A stretch of 64,000 bases of DNA from Blautia_A aquisgranensis (GTDB lineage: Bacteria; Bacillota; Clostridia; Lachnospirales; Lachnospiraceae), in contig NZ_JBBMEJ010000009.1 in NCBI RefSeq assembly GCF_040096615.1, positions 92,001 to 156,000 on the forward strand, written 5' to 3'. Below, in pieces: positions 16,512-24,567 of the stretch (the first letter of the stretch is position 1; each line of letters starts with the position of its first letter). The notes under the pieces were generated by a model. The model had not been told where the DNA came from. It saw nothing but the letters and a program-made list of their open reading frames with translations, and ran no database searches. The position numbers were made by a program, and so were the translations under genes.

Positions 16512-16554
16512 ATTTTATCATTTAATGATATTTGAACAACCCCGGTATGGGGAT
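16512..16554 (-). promoter_or_regulatory. importer 2 promoter with C/G dyad operator (site 2)
   Basis: Minus strand: TTGTTC (16534-16539), a 16-base spacer and TAAAAT (16512-16517). The dyad ATCCCCATACCGGGGTT (16538-16554) overlaps the first two bases of the -35 box. A second dyad, TGGCATA (16572-16578) and TATGCCA (16600-16606), lies upstream. The 456-base gap between LysR and permease B thus holds a terminator, this promoter and a structured leader of about 250 bases. Confidence 0.65.
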
Positions 16555-16623
16555 ATTGGGACAGTCGGGTTTGGCATAGATGTGCATTTCAATTTTTCTT
16601 ATGCCATACCGTTAAACACAAAA

Positions 16624-16677
16624 CAGCCGGCATCTTCCTGCAGCAGAATCTTATTCTGCACAGAAAAATCCCGGCTG
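16624..16677 (-). terminator. terminator after the LysR gene
   Basis: The outer stem CAGCCGG/CCGGCTG encloses an inner GCAGAAT/ATTCTGC stem. TTTTGTGTTT follows on the minus strand. It separates LysR from the importer 2 promoter. Confidence 0.65.
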
Positions 16678-16711
16678 GTCTTTTCTTTATTTTTATTGCA
16701 GCTTATAACGT

Positions 16712-17611
16712 TTAAAATCTTCCCTTTACAAATTTCAGGAAATCTTTTCCCTGGTCACTGAGTGTCTCACCTCGTCTTCTGATACATCCATAAACAAGTC
16801 TCTGGCCTTCTCCCGGAAATGTATACTTCACTCTGGAATACCCGGGATCACGGCCTGAAAGATCGGCTCCACTTATATTGCACAGCTCACCGGAACCCAG
16901 AAGACGTTCTACGATATAATCACTGTTGGTCACCACTACCATCTCTGCTTCCACTGCGGAATGTCCGTTTTCCTCCACAAGATTCCGATAATTATCCGAT
17001 GAAAATTCATCCGGGAATCTCTGTATCAGTCTCAGCTGGGACATCTTAAACTCTCCCACCTCTGACGCTGAATCTTTTTTCCCGGTATATATATTTACCT
17101 CCGTCTCAGTCAGCGGTTCAAATTCCAGATAATTCCGTAACAGAAAATACTGAAAGGCTGCCAGCTGGTTCTGCATCACATAAGCAAAGCCCATATCATC
17201 CTGGCGCGATTTCACTCTTCTTACGATCTCGTGTGTATCTGCTGCATAAACCTGATAATGGAGATCGTCCTTTTTGTGTGTTTCATAATATTCTACAAAA
17301 GTATCCGCAAACCAGGAACTGGGATGAAAGCATACACTCAGACTGCTTTTTGCAAGAGGCTGCTGTTGCATTTCCAGTTCATTCATATTTTCCAGGATCT
17401 TCTGCACATGACCATATGCACGCTCTCCCTCCGGAGTCAGCTCGATACCTTTTGCATGGCGGACAAAAAGCTGAGTCCGCATGTCATCCTCCATGGAGCG
17501 GATCACCTTACTTACATTGGACTGGGTCGTAAAAAGCAGTTCCGCAGCCTGGCTGAAAGAACCTGTTTTGGCACAGGCTGCAAAATACTGGATCTGTTTT
17601 ATATTCAGCAT
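16712..17611 (-). CDS. LysR-type regulator, probably of the importer/MTase regulon
   Basis: A LysR-type activator of 299 residues. The winged helix-turn-helix is at the N-terminus: IKQIQYFAACAKTGSFSQAAE, then TTQSNVSKVIRSMEDDM and LFVRHAKGIELTPEG. The effector domain follows (about residues 90-299). I chose the ATG at 17611, with AGGGG 8 bases upstream; it then begins 4 bases after the stop of the MTase-deacylase-MTase gene, so both share one transcript. A longer frame to 17635 overlaps that gene. Position and shared transcript make it the best candidate to bind the three C/G dyads at 10568, 16538 and 20172; this is inference. Confidence 0.88.
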   Translation of the reverse strand: MLNIKQIQYFAACAKTGSFSQAAELLFTTQSNVSKVIRSMEDDMRTQLFVRHAKGIELTPEGERAYGHVQKILENMNELEMQQQPLAKSSLSVCFHPSSWFADTFVEYYETHKKDDLHYQVYAADTHEIVRRVKSRQDDMGFAYVMQNQLAAFQYFLLRNYLEFEPLTETEVNIYTGKKDSASEVGEFKMSQLRLIQRFPDEFSSDNYRNLVEENGHSAVEAEMVVVTNSDYIVERLLGSGELCNISGADLSGRDPGYSRVKYTFPGEGQRLVYGCIRRRGETLSDQGKDFLKFVKGRF

Positions 17612-17615
17612 ATTT

Positions 17616-20057
17616 CTACCCCTGTTTTTTCGCAAAAATCAGAAACATCGGGGTAGGATTGTAAAACTCATCTTTTTCTATATAAATACGTTTACTGATT
17701 CCCAGGTCAAAAGAAAACTCCTCAACTCCCATGCGTCCCAGAGTTTCCAGATCCCAGGCAGGGCGAAGGAACGAGCTGATGGGAAGCTGGCGTTTGATGT
17801 CTTCACACTCCTGCATCAGATCATCCTGGATCTGATGATGTGCATGGTTTTCCGGAAGATCCGCAGTATCTGCGAAATCTGCTGCACCGTAGTTGGCATC
17901 CAGATTGATCATCACTCCGCCTGGTTTCAGCACACGGAACCACTCCTGATAAGCATGCTCTGCATCCGGCAGCGTCCAGGTCAGATTTCGGGATACGATC
18001 ACGTCAAATTCCTCATCCGGAAAATCCGGATTCTCAGCATCCATCACTGCAAACCGGCAGACCGTGTTCTCTTCCTCCGCAAGCTCTTTTGCATGGGCGA
18101 TCATATCCGGTGTCAGGTCGATACCGGTTACCTCGTGGCCTTCTTTTGCAAGAAGAATGGTAAAAAATCCTGTTCCGCATCCCACATCCAGGATCCTAAG
18201 CTTCCTTTTCTCCGGCAGATGTTTCTTAAGCTCTGTCATCCATCTTCCTGCCAGCGCACTGTGAAGCTCTGCTCTTCTCTGCTCCAAGAAGCTGTCACTT
18301 CGTTTCGTCCAGTATTCCGCAATCCTTGTTTTTCGCTCATCTTTTTCGCGGACAATATTTCCGTAGGTTACAACAGGTCCGCCTTCCACGACCTGAAGAC
18401 TGGACACCTGATACAGGATCACACCATCCATGTCTGCACGGCAGATTTCCTGCACATTCCCCTCATAATCACGGATCTCACCCAGGTATTCGTCTCTCTG
18501 GATAATATCGCCCGGCTTTTTCACCGGATACCAGAGGCCGTTAACGCTGGCACACTGGTAACGCACATCATCCATCTTCAGCGGATAGTACGTGCTGTGG
18601 GAACGAACTCCGTTGTATGCTCCGATACTGCACAGGATATTCCGCACATCGCGGCGCATGGAATCTACCTCTTCTCTCTGCCAGGTTCCCATACAGCCTC
18701 TTTCCAGAAGAACTGCCGGAATATCACAGGCACTTGCCGCATAATTGTAGGCGCCTCCTGTGCTTACATTTGACTGTACCATATATGGGACATCAACCTG
18801 CTCTGCCATTTTCCGGGAGGCTTCCGAAACCTCCGGCTTCGCCACACCTGCAAAATATACATAAGGTGTCAGCTCCTCATAATCATCTCCGCCATGGAGA
18901 TCAATATAATAATCTGCTTTGCGGATCAGGGATTCTGTAATGGCTGCTGCCAGACGTTCCATCCTTGTACCGTCTTTTTTGCCCGGAAAAACACGGTTCA
19001 GATTTTTTCCATCCTCCCAGCTGATACTGCCGGCGCGCTTCTCGAAGTCCTCTCGATTCAGAACCTTTACCAGAACCAGCTGACCGTTCACCTTTTCCGG
19101 TTTCAGTTTCCTGGAAAGCTCGATCAGTGTCTGGATTCCTACATATTCTCCTGCATGGAGACCTGCTGTGACAAGAATGGTTTTTCCCGGATTTTTTCCG
19201 CGGATAATGGTCGCAGGAAGGGAAAACTCTCCATCGCCGATTTCAAGAAAGCCTTCTGTTTTTTCCCCTTCTGCCACCGGAAGATTCAGGAAATGATCCG
19301 GTTTCACACCAGTTACCATGAACATTGGTGTGGACTGATAGTTCAGTCTTTCTTCCTCACTCCACACCGTTTTCCAGATTTCTGTATCTGTACGGATCCC
19401 AAGAAGTCCTGCCTCACGAAGTGTTTTCACATCCCACTGCGGACGGTGGATCTTTGACAGCGGAACCTGCAGGGCAATCCGCTCCATACGTTCAATATCT
19501 GTACAGAGATAATGATCATCCAGGCTGTTGCTTTCCACATTTTTACGGTCATTTTCGTATGCTTTTCTCTGCTCCTCCTTATAGAGATAGCCGTACCAGT
19601 TGGCATCGAAATTCAAAAGTCTTCCGCCTACTTTTAATACTCGTACCCACTCTCTGTAAGCCACCTCCGGATGCTCCAGATTCCAGGTAAGGTTTCGTGA
19701 TATCACCACATCAAAGGTATTGTCTGCAAAATCCAGCTTCTGTGCATCCATGCGCTGAAAGTGAATGTTCCGGCAAAGTTCTCCCGCGTTTTCCTTTGCT
19801 TTTTCCAGCATTCCCTCTGTGTAATCCACAGCATCTACTTTGTATCCGGCTTCTGCCAGGATCACCGGGAAAAATCCTGGACCTGTTCCGATATCCAGTA
19901 TCCGGATCTCTTCCTTCGGTTTATCCGGAAACTGACTGGTCAGCACCTTAAGCCAGGCATTTTTCTGTGTTCCCGCTAGCTCTTTATGATTAACCTCGGA
20001 ATACCCTTCCGTGCGGGTACTCCAGTAAGATTCGATTTCATCAAGAAGTTTTTCCAA
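17616..20057 (-). CDS. methyltransferase-AstE/AspA zinc deacylase-methyltransferase fusion, 813 residues
   Basis: Three domains in one chain. Domain 1 (residues 1-252) is a class I SAM methyltransferase: ILDIGTGPG at 53-61, SRNLTW at 120-125, DAN at 151-153. Domain 2 (about 260-570) is a succinylglutamate desuccinylase/aspartoacylase-type M14 zinc enzyme: HAGE at 301-304, DLHGG at 386-390 and a glutamate in LERG at 451-454, matching the two histidines and glutamate of the zinc site and the catalytic glutamate. Domain 3 (about 578-813) is a second methyltransferase clearly homologous to the first: ILDVGCGTG at 622-630, SRNLTW at 689-694, DAN at 720-722, and the same RPxWDxxTL and TPMF ends. 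It looks like a tandem duplication with the deacylase between copies. No signal peptide, so cytoplasmic. It shares a transcript with LysR and a promoter type with both importers; I infer it modifies their ligand. Substrate unknown. Confidence 0.85.
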   Translation of the reverse strand: MEKLLDEIESYWSTRTEGYSEVNHKELAGTQKNAWLKVLTSQFPDKPKEEIRILDIGTGPGFFPVILAEAGYKVDAVDYTEGMLEKAKENAGELCRNIHFQRMDAQKLDFADNTFDVVISRNLTWNLEHPEVAYREWVRVLKVGGRLLNFDANWYGYLYKEEQRKAYENDRKNVESNSLDDHYLCTDIERMERIALQVPLSKIHRPQWDVKTLREAGLLGIRTDTEIWKTVWSEEERLNYQSTPMFMVTGVKPDHFLNLPVAEGEKTEGFLEIGDGEFSLPATIIRGKNPGKTILVTAGLHAGEYVGIQTLIELSRKLKPEKVNGQLVLVKVLNREDFEKRAGSISWEDGKNLNRVFPGKKDGTRMERLAAAITESLIRKADYYIDLHGGDDYEELTPYVYFAGVAKPEVSEASRKMAEQVDVPYMVQSNVSTGGAYNYAASACDIPAVLLERGCMGTWQREEVDSMRRDVRNILCSIGAYNGVRSHSTYYPLKMDDVRYQCASVNGLWYPVKKPGDIIQRDEYLGEIRDYEGNVQEICRADMDGVILYQVSSLQVVEGGPVVTYGNIVREKDERKTRIAEYWTKRSDSFLEQRRAELHSALAGRWMTELKKHLPEKRKLRILDVGCGTGFFTILLAKEGHEVTGIDLTPDMIAHAKELAEEENTVCRFAVMDAENPDFPDEEFDVIVSRNLTWTLPDAEHAYQEWFRVLKPGGVMINLDANYGAADFADTADLPENHAHHQIQDDLMQECEDIKRQLPISSFLRPAWDLETLGRMGVEEFSFDLGISKRIYIEKDEFYNPTPMFLIFAKKQG

Positions 20058-20144
20058 GTTGATTCCTCCGCTTTTTTTTATTTCTTCAGGGGACTTTCCG
20101 GTAAGGTTTTCCTAACTCTTTCTATACCCCCATGGGTTACGTTT

Positions 20145-20189
20145 AATGTATCAAATCGTCATTGTTTTAACAAGCCCCTGGGGGGGATT
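20145..20189 (-). promoter_or_regulatory. promoter of the MTase fusion/LysR unit with C/G dyad operator (site 3)
   Basis: Minus strand: TTGTTA (20168-20173), a 17-base spacer and TACATT (20145-20150). The dyad AATCCCCCCCAGGGGCTT (20172-20189) overlaps the -35 box as at sites 1 and 2. A further dyad, ACCCATGGGGGT (20125-20136), lies at about the transcription start and could be an extra operator. Confidence 0.65.
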
Positions 20190-20195
20190 GGATTG

Positions 20196-20224
20196 TTGTA
20201 ATTCTTTATTTACTGTGGTATCAT
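20196..20224 (+). promoter_or_regulatory. sigma-A promoter of nth
   Basis: Plus strand: TTGTAA (20196-20201), 17 bases, TATCAT (20219-20224). It is divergent from the MTase fusion promoter and starts 7 bases from the C/G dyad. Confidence 0.55.
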
Positions 20225-20278
20225 CCTACCAGAAATACTTTGTGATAATAATCCATCGAAAGGATCGGTGATATACAA

Positions 20279-20914
20279 ATGACAAAACAGGAACTGGCTT
20301 ATGAAGTCATCAGCCGTTTAAAAAAAGAATATCCTGACGCAGACTGCACTCTGGATTACGACGATGCCTGGAAGCTTCTGGTAAGCGTCCGTCTGGCAGC
20401 ACAGTGTACCGATGCCCGCGTCAATGTTGTTGTCCAGGATCTCTACGCAAAATATCCGGATGTTGCCGCACTGGCAGCTGCCGAACCGGAGGATATTGAA
20501 GCAATTGTCCGCCCCTGCGGCCTGGGAAAAAGTAAAGCCCGTGACATCAGCGCGTGCATGCGTATCCTCCACGAGCAGTATCATGACAAGGTTCCGGAGG
20601 ATTTCAATGCGCTTCTCAAGCTTCCCGGTGTCGGAAGAAAAAGTGCCAACCTCATTATGGGAGACGTTTTCGGCAAACCGGCTATCGTAACCGATACCCA
20701 CTGCATCCGTCTTTCCAACCGCATTGGTCTTGTCCATGATCTGAAGGATCCGAAAAAAGTAGAAATGGAGCTGTGGAAGATCATTCCGCCGGAAGAAGGC
20801 AACGATCTCTGCCACCGCCTTGTTTATCATGGAAGAGAAGTCTGTACAGCACGGACGAAGCCTTACTGCGACCGCTGCTGTCTTAAGGATATCTGCGAAA
20901 AAAATGGAATCTGA
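20279..20914 (+). CDS. nth: endonuclease III
   Basis: Base-excision repair glycosylase/AP lyase of 211 residues that removes oxidised pyrimidines. The helix-hairpin-helix LLKLPGVGRKSANLIMGDVF contains the catalytic lysine, and the catalytic aspartate follows in VTDTH. The C-terminal iron-sulfur cysteines are C-x7-C-x2-C-x5-C (CTARTKPYCDRCCLKDIC). The first gap is one residue longer than the C-x6-C of the E. coli enzyme, and an additional cysteine sits beside the third. The ATG has GGTGA 8 bases upstream and a weak AAAGGA further away. It is followed by the DUF3877-like gene in the same direction. Confidence 0.96.
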   Translation: MTKQELAYEVISRLKKEYPDADCTLDYDDAWKLLVSVRLAAQCTDARVNVVVQDLYAKYPDVAALAAAEPEDIEAIVRPCGLGKSKARDISACMRILHEQYHDKVPEDFNALLKLPGVGRKSANLIMGDVFGKPAIVTDTHCIRLSNRIGLVHDLKDPKKVEMELWKIIPPEEGNDLCHRLVYHGREVCTARTKPYCDRCCLKDICEKNGI

Positions 20915-20945
20915 CCTGAGCCAGATTCCGGAAAGGACTAACTTT

Positions 20946-21479
20946 ATGAATTTCAAAAAACTGGAAAATAATCTTCTGGACATGATCCAGGAACAGCAGG
21001 TCAAGATCGGATATATGAGTGGTGTGACCCGCTTCTATTATCCGCTGCAGTCTCTGAACCGTCTTCTGGGCACAGAGCTCAGCGAATCCGAAATGCTTCA
21101 CGCAATGGAGAAATTCTCCGACTATGCCTGCGAACGCCTCGGAAAAATAAAAGCTTCTTCCAAAAACGAGCGTTTCTGCATCACACTGCCTCCACAGGCC
21201 TCCGACTATGTTCACGAGAACCGGAAACCCAGTGAATTTCTGGTACGATTCATAAATACGGTAGCCCGCCATGGCTGTACGCTGGATGAAGTGATGGAAG
21301 TTTTTCACGCGTACTCCAAGCATGTACACATGGAAAAAACTACCGGCACTGGCTTTGATTATCTCGTATATTTTGAAGACGGAATCCCGGACGATTACCG
21401 GTACTGTCTCTCTCTTGAAGGTGAGCATATGATCTATCACAAATTCACCCCAGAAGATTATGAAGATTTCGGGTTTTAA
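20946..21479 (+). CDS. DUF3877-like conserved protein of unknown function
   Basis: A 177-residue soluble protein with no signal peptide or membrane segment. It begins MNFKKLENNLLDMIQEQQVKIGY and ends YHKFTPEDYEDFGF. The overall pattern matches my recollection of DUF3877, a family mostly seen in Lachnospiraceae, with no known role. I chose the ATG at 20946 because AAAGGA lies 8 bases before it; it starts 31 bases after the nth stop, so the two are probably co-transcribed. The stop overlaps that of the convergent gene on the other strand by 4 bases. Confidence 0.7.
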   Translation: MNFKKLENNLLDMIQEQQVKIGYMSGVTRFYYPLQSLNRLLGTELSESEMLHAMEKFSDYACERLGKIKASSKNERFCITLPPQASDYVHENRKPSEFLVRFINTVARHGCTLDEVMEVFHAYSKHVHMEKTTGTGFDYLVYFEDGIPDDYRYCLSLEGEHMIYHKFTPEDYEDFGF

Positions 21480-23287
21480 ACCCGAAACTTCTTCTGCATC
21501 TCCCGGATCGTATCCCTGCGCTTAAACAGAAGCAGCCACACCAGCATCAGAAAACTTACGCACATGCTGATCAGTGACGGATACAGAATCTTTACCACAC
21601 CGGTCACACTTAAGATCAGCGGAAGCACCAGTCCAAACGTTCCTGCTTCCAGAAGATAGATCATATATTCTGCTGTTTCAAGCTTCTGCACAGCCGTGAT
21701 CACCCACATGGAGCAGATCACCGCAAGCGCTGCCAGAGGAAGCAGATAATCTACAGACCAGCCACGCCAGCCGGTAAACACATCCCAGAGAACTCCGGCA
21801 ATCGCTACGATCACCAGCTGCCACATCTCATTCTTCAGAAGATTCCTTCGTTTCACATAAGCCACCGAAACCATCAGCCAGCTGCAAAATGCTCCGGCAG
21901 TTACAAACCAGGCCCATTCGATACATTTATCTGTCATAAAATCCACCAGATTGCAGACAACCGCAAGCAGAATGCACAGAAACGTAAAGCTCTCAAAAAC
22001 CTTCACCGGCTGCTTCCGCTCCTCTTTCTGTCCCGGAAAATCATTCTCACGGATCTCACAGGACACCTGCTCTTTTTTCAGTTTTTCCACAAAATTCCGC
22101 TCAATATTTCCATTGGGGATCTTCGATGTAAAGCTTAATACCATTTCATCCCCGAAAGAACAGGAGCATAACTGCAGACTGTCCGTACTTGCAAAAAGTC
22201 CGAATCGCTGAATATATTCCAGGTATTCCTCCGGCATCCGGATAATACCTACATTGGAATAAATCGCAGTAATGGATCTTCCCCCAAGCGTGGTTCCTGC
22301 CAGAAGAAACGGTGTCTTGATCTCCAACGGCACCAGACGCAGCACAGGATTTTTTTCCAGGCTTACCAGATCGTTCAGCTTCGCGGCGATCACATCCCTG
22401 CTCAGTTCTTTTTCGAACTGTTCTTTTACTGATTTCAGGATATCCTCAAACGTGGTATCTGGATAAAAATAGCAGCTGATCTCGATCCAGCCGAAAAAAT
22501 TCGCCATGGACTGTGAAGGAAAATAGTTTCTTAAATTTACCGGAATCATCAGGCCGATCGGTTTTTTCACCTGATTTTTCGGCACCTCCTCATGAATCGC
22601 CCACAGCATGACAGCGGTCAGAAAAACCGTGATCGATACCCCGGCGGCTTTTGCCCTGGAATGGATCTCCTTCACCGGAATACAGACTTCCGTGATGCTC
22701 ATATCCTCCTGGCGGAGCTTCTCGCCTTTCAGCTGAAAGGCTGGCTTCTTGGATTCACGTTTCCGTGGCGCATCAGAGGAATAATACTGGGAAAAACTGT
22801 CCTCCTCCATATCTCTGCCTGTAACATTCTCTTCAGAAAAAAGCTCCGGCAGATCGGCCTCCGGATGAGCCTTCCTGATGTAATTTTTCACAAGCTCCAT
22901 CAGAAAATGCATAGCACCGGTTCCATCCGTAAGCGCATGAAATACCTCGAAATTGATCCGGTTCTTATAATAACTCACCCGTAAAAGAAGCGTTTTTTTA
23001 TCCGGAATATAAAGTCCGCTGCATGGTGCTCCCTTCTCCTTTTCCGCAATGGCCGGAATATCCCGCCGCTCCAGATAAAACCAGAACAGTCCCTTTCTAA
23101 GGACTGCACGGAACAGCGGATATTTTTCCAGGGTCTGATCCAGTGCTGCCTGCAATGTTTCTTCTTTTATCTCTTCTTTCAGTTCACAGTAAAAACGAAA
23201 TACCCTGGTGTCATTTTTTCCTGTTGCCGCAGGGAAAGCCAGTGCTGCATTATCCAGTTTTCTCCACTGTGCATATTCGTTCTTCAT
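21476..23287 (-). CDS. condensation-fold acyltransferase with C-terminal membrane domain
   Basis: A 603-residue protein. Residues 1 to about 410 resemble the condensation/alcohol acetyltransferase fold: WRKLDNAALAFPAA at the start, TLEKYPLFRAVLRKG, and the motif FEVFHALTDGTGAMHFLMEL, where HALTDG gives the HxxxDG active site. Residues from about 430 to 590 hold about six hydrophobic helices, matching the DUF6320-type membrane domain as I recall it. It probably transfers an acyl group at the membrane. It follows the esterase gene by 8 bases in the same direction, so the two act together. The acyl acceptor is unknown. Confidence 0.75.
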   Translation of the reverse strand: MKNEYAQWRKLDNAALAFPAATGKNDTRVFRFYCELKEEIKEETLQAALDQTLEKYPLFRAVLRKGLFWFYLERRDIPAIAEKEKGAPCSGLYIPDKKTLLLRVSYYKNRINFEVFHALTDGTGAMHFLMELVKNYIRKAHPEADLPELFSEENVTGRDMEEDSFSQYYSSDAPRKRESKKPAFQLKGEKLRQEDMSITEVCIPVKEIHSRAKAAGVSITVFLTAVMLWAIHEEVPKNQVKKPIGLMIPVNLRNYFPSQSMANFFGWIEISCYFYPDTTFEDILKSVKEQFEKELSRDVIAAKLNDLVSLEKNPVLRLVPLEIKTPFLLAGTTLGGRSITAIYSNVGIIRMPEEYLEYIQRFGLFASTDSLQLCSCSFGDEMVLSFTSKIPNGNIERNFVEKLKKEQVSCEIRENDFPGQKEERKQPVKVFESFTFLCILLAVVCNLVDFMTDKCIEWAWFVTAGAFCSWLMVSVAYVKRRNLLKNEMWQLVIVAIAGVLWDVFTGWRGWSVDYLLPLAALAVICSMWVITAVQKLETAEYMIYLLEAGTFGLVLPLILSVTGVVKILYPSLISMCVSFLMLVWLLLFKRRDTIREMQKKFRV

Positions 23288-23295
23288 GATACTAA

Positions 23296-24423
23296 TTACC
23301 TTCTTCCTGCTTCCTCTCTCTCAAGAAAACGATTCACATATTCGAAGCTTTCCTGCACATGAAGGAACTTGATCCCCAGTGCAAAATATCCGTGAAAAGC
23401 ACCTGCGATACGGTGCGTCTCCACGTAATTGCCTGCTTCCGCAAGTTTCCTGCCAAATGCTTCCCCCTCATCACGCAGCGGGTCGAATTCCGCCGTGAGG
23501 ATCAGTGTATCCGGCATATTCCGGAAATCTCCCGCAAGGATCGGTGCAAAATACGGATTCTGCCGGTCCTCCGGAGTTCTCTCGTAAAGCTTCAGATAAT
23601 CCTCCATCTTCTCCGCAGTGAGAAGATAGCCTGTTCCGTTCGTCTTCACAGATTCAAAAGGGGACGCCTCTGTATAACAGTTATTCAGTGCCGGATAGAT
23701 CAGGATCTGCTTCTTTGGAAAAAACTCTCCCCTGTCCCTGGCCATCATGCACACCGCTGATGCCAGATTGCCACCTGCGCTGTCACCCATGATGGTGATG
23801 CGGTCCGGATCTGTATTCAGCAGAAAACGGTTCGTATAAAAAACCTTCGCCGCAGCATAGCAGTCCATTAATCCCACCGGAAAACGATGCTCCGGTGCCA
23901 GCCTGTATTCCACAGACGCCACGATCTGTCCTGTGGACTGTGCCATTCTGGCACAGACACGTTCGTAATTCTCCACGCTCTCTGTGACCCAGCCACCCCC
24001 GTGAAAAAACAGAATGACCGAAGGCTTTTTGCCGGAGGCGGCCCCGTTTTCCATGGCCTCCTCTGTTGGAAAGAACAGCCGGATCGGAACCTTATAATCT
24101 CCATTATAAACTTCCGCATCCAGGGTTTTGTAAAAGATCCTCATTGGATCCATCTTCTTGATATCTGCCAGCTTTCTGGAGGCTTCCAGTTCGATCCCTC
24201 CGTAGGAAAGTGCCTGCAGAACCGTTTTTACAGCACGCGGCATGGTATTTTCATTTTTTTCCGGTATTCCCGGAATGATGATCTGACGGCTTCGTCTGTT
24301 TCCTTTTCTTGTGTATATATATTTTGTTTCTGTATTATATTTCGCCATGATCCGGATGTGTTTCACACAGGTTCGTTCATAATGCAGCCGCTTCAGGATC
24401 TCATGATCTGTACGGATGATCAC
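23296..24423 (-). CDS. alpha/beta hydrolase, hormone-sensitive-lipase (HSL) family
   Basis: A 375-residue serine esterase. HSL hallmarks: oxyanion motif FFHGGGWV, VASVEYRLAPEHRFPVG, nucleophile elbow GDSAGGNLA, aspartate in TAEFDPLRDEG, and histidine in AGAFHGYFALG. About 90 residues precede the hydrolase fold. The start is uncertain: GTG at 24423 has AAGGG ahead of it, but the frame stays open further upstream to a strong GGAGGTGAG at 24517-24525 with no ATG, GTG or TTG in frame near it. The gene is coupled to the condensation-fold membrane protein (8-base gap), suggesting acyl transfer and hydrolysis on the same lipid or small molecule. Confidence 0.85.
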   Translation of the reverse strand: MIIRTDHEILKRLHYERTCVKHIRIMAKYNTETKYIYTRKGNRRSRQIIIPGIPEKNENTMPRAVKTVLQALSYGGIELEASRKLADIKKMDPMRIFYKTLDAEVYNGDYKVPIRLFFPTEEAMENGAASGKKPSVILFFHGGGWVTESVENYERVCARMAQSTGQIVASVEYRLAPEHRFPVGLMDCYAAAKVFYTNRFLLNTDPDRITIMGDSAGGNLASAVCMMARDRGEFFPKKQILIYPALNNCYTEASPFESVKTNGTGYLLTAEKMEDYLKLYERTPEDRQNPYFAPILAGDFRNMPDTLILTAEFDPLRDEGEAFGRKLAEAGNYVETHRIAGAFHGYFALGIKFLHVQESFEYVNRFLEREEAGRR

Positions 24424-24567
24424 TTCCGTTCCCTTATATCCCAGGATATAATAGCTGTTTTCTTTCTTTTTTATGTGTGGTCTTCTCAGTCTCAGTAAAT
24501 GCTTTCTGATTTTTTTCTCACCTCCGCGAAGTTTTGTTATGTCTTCACCTATGATAGCATCCGCCGC

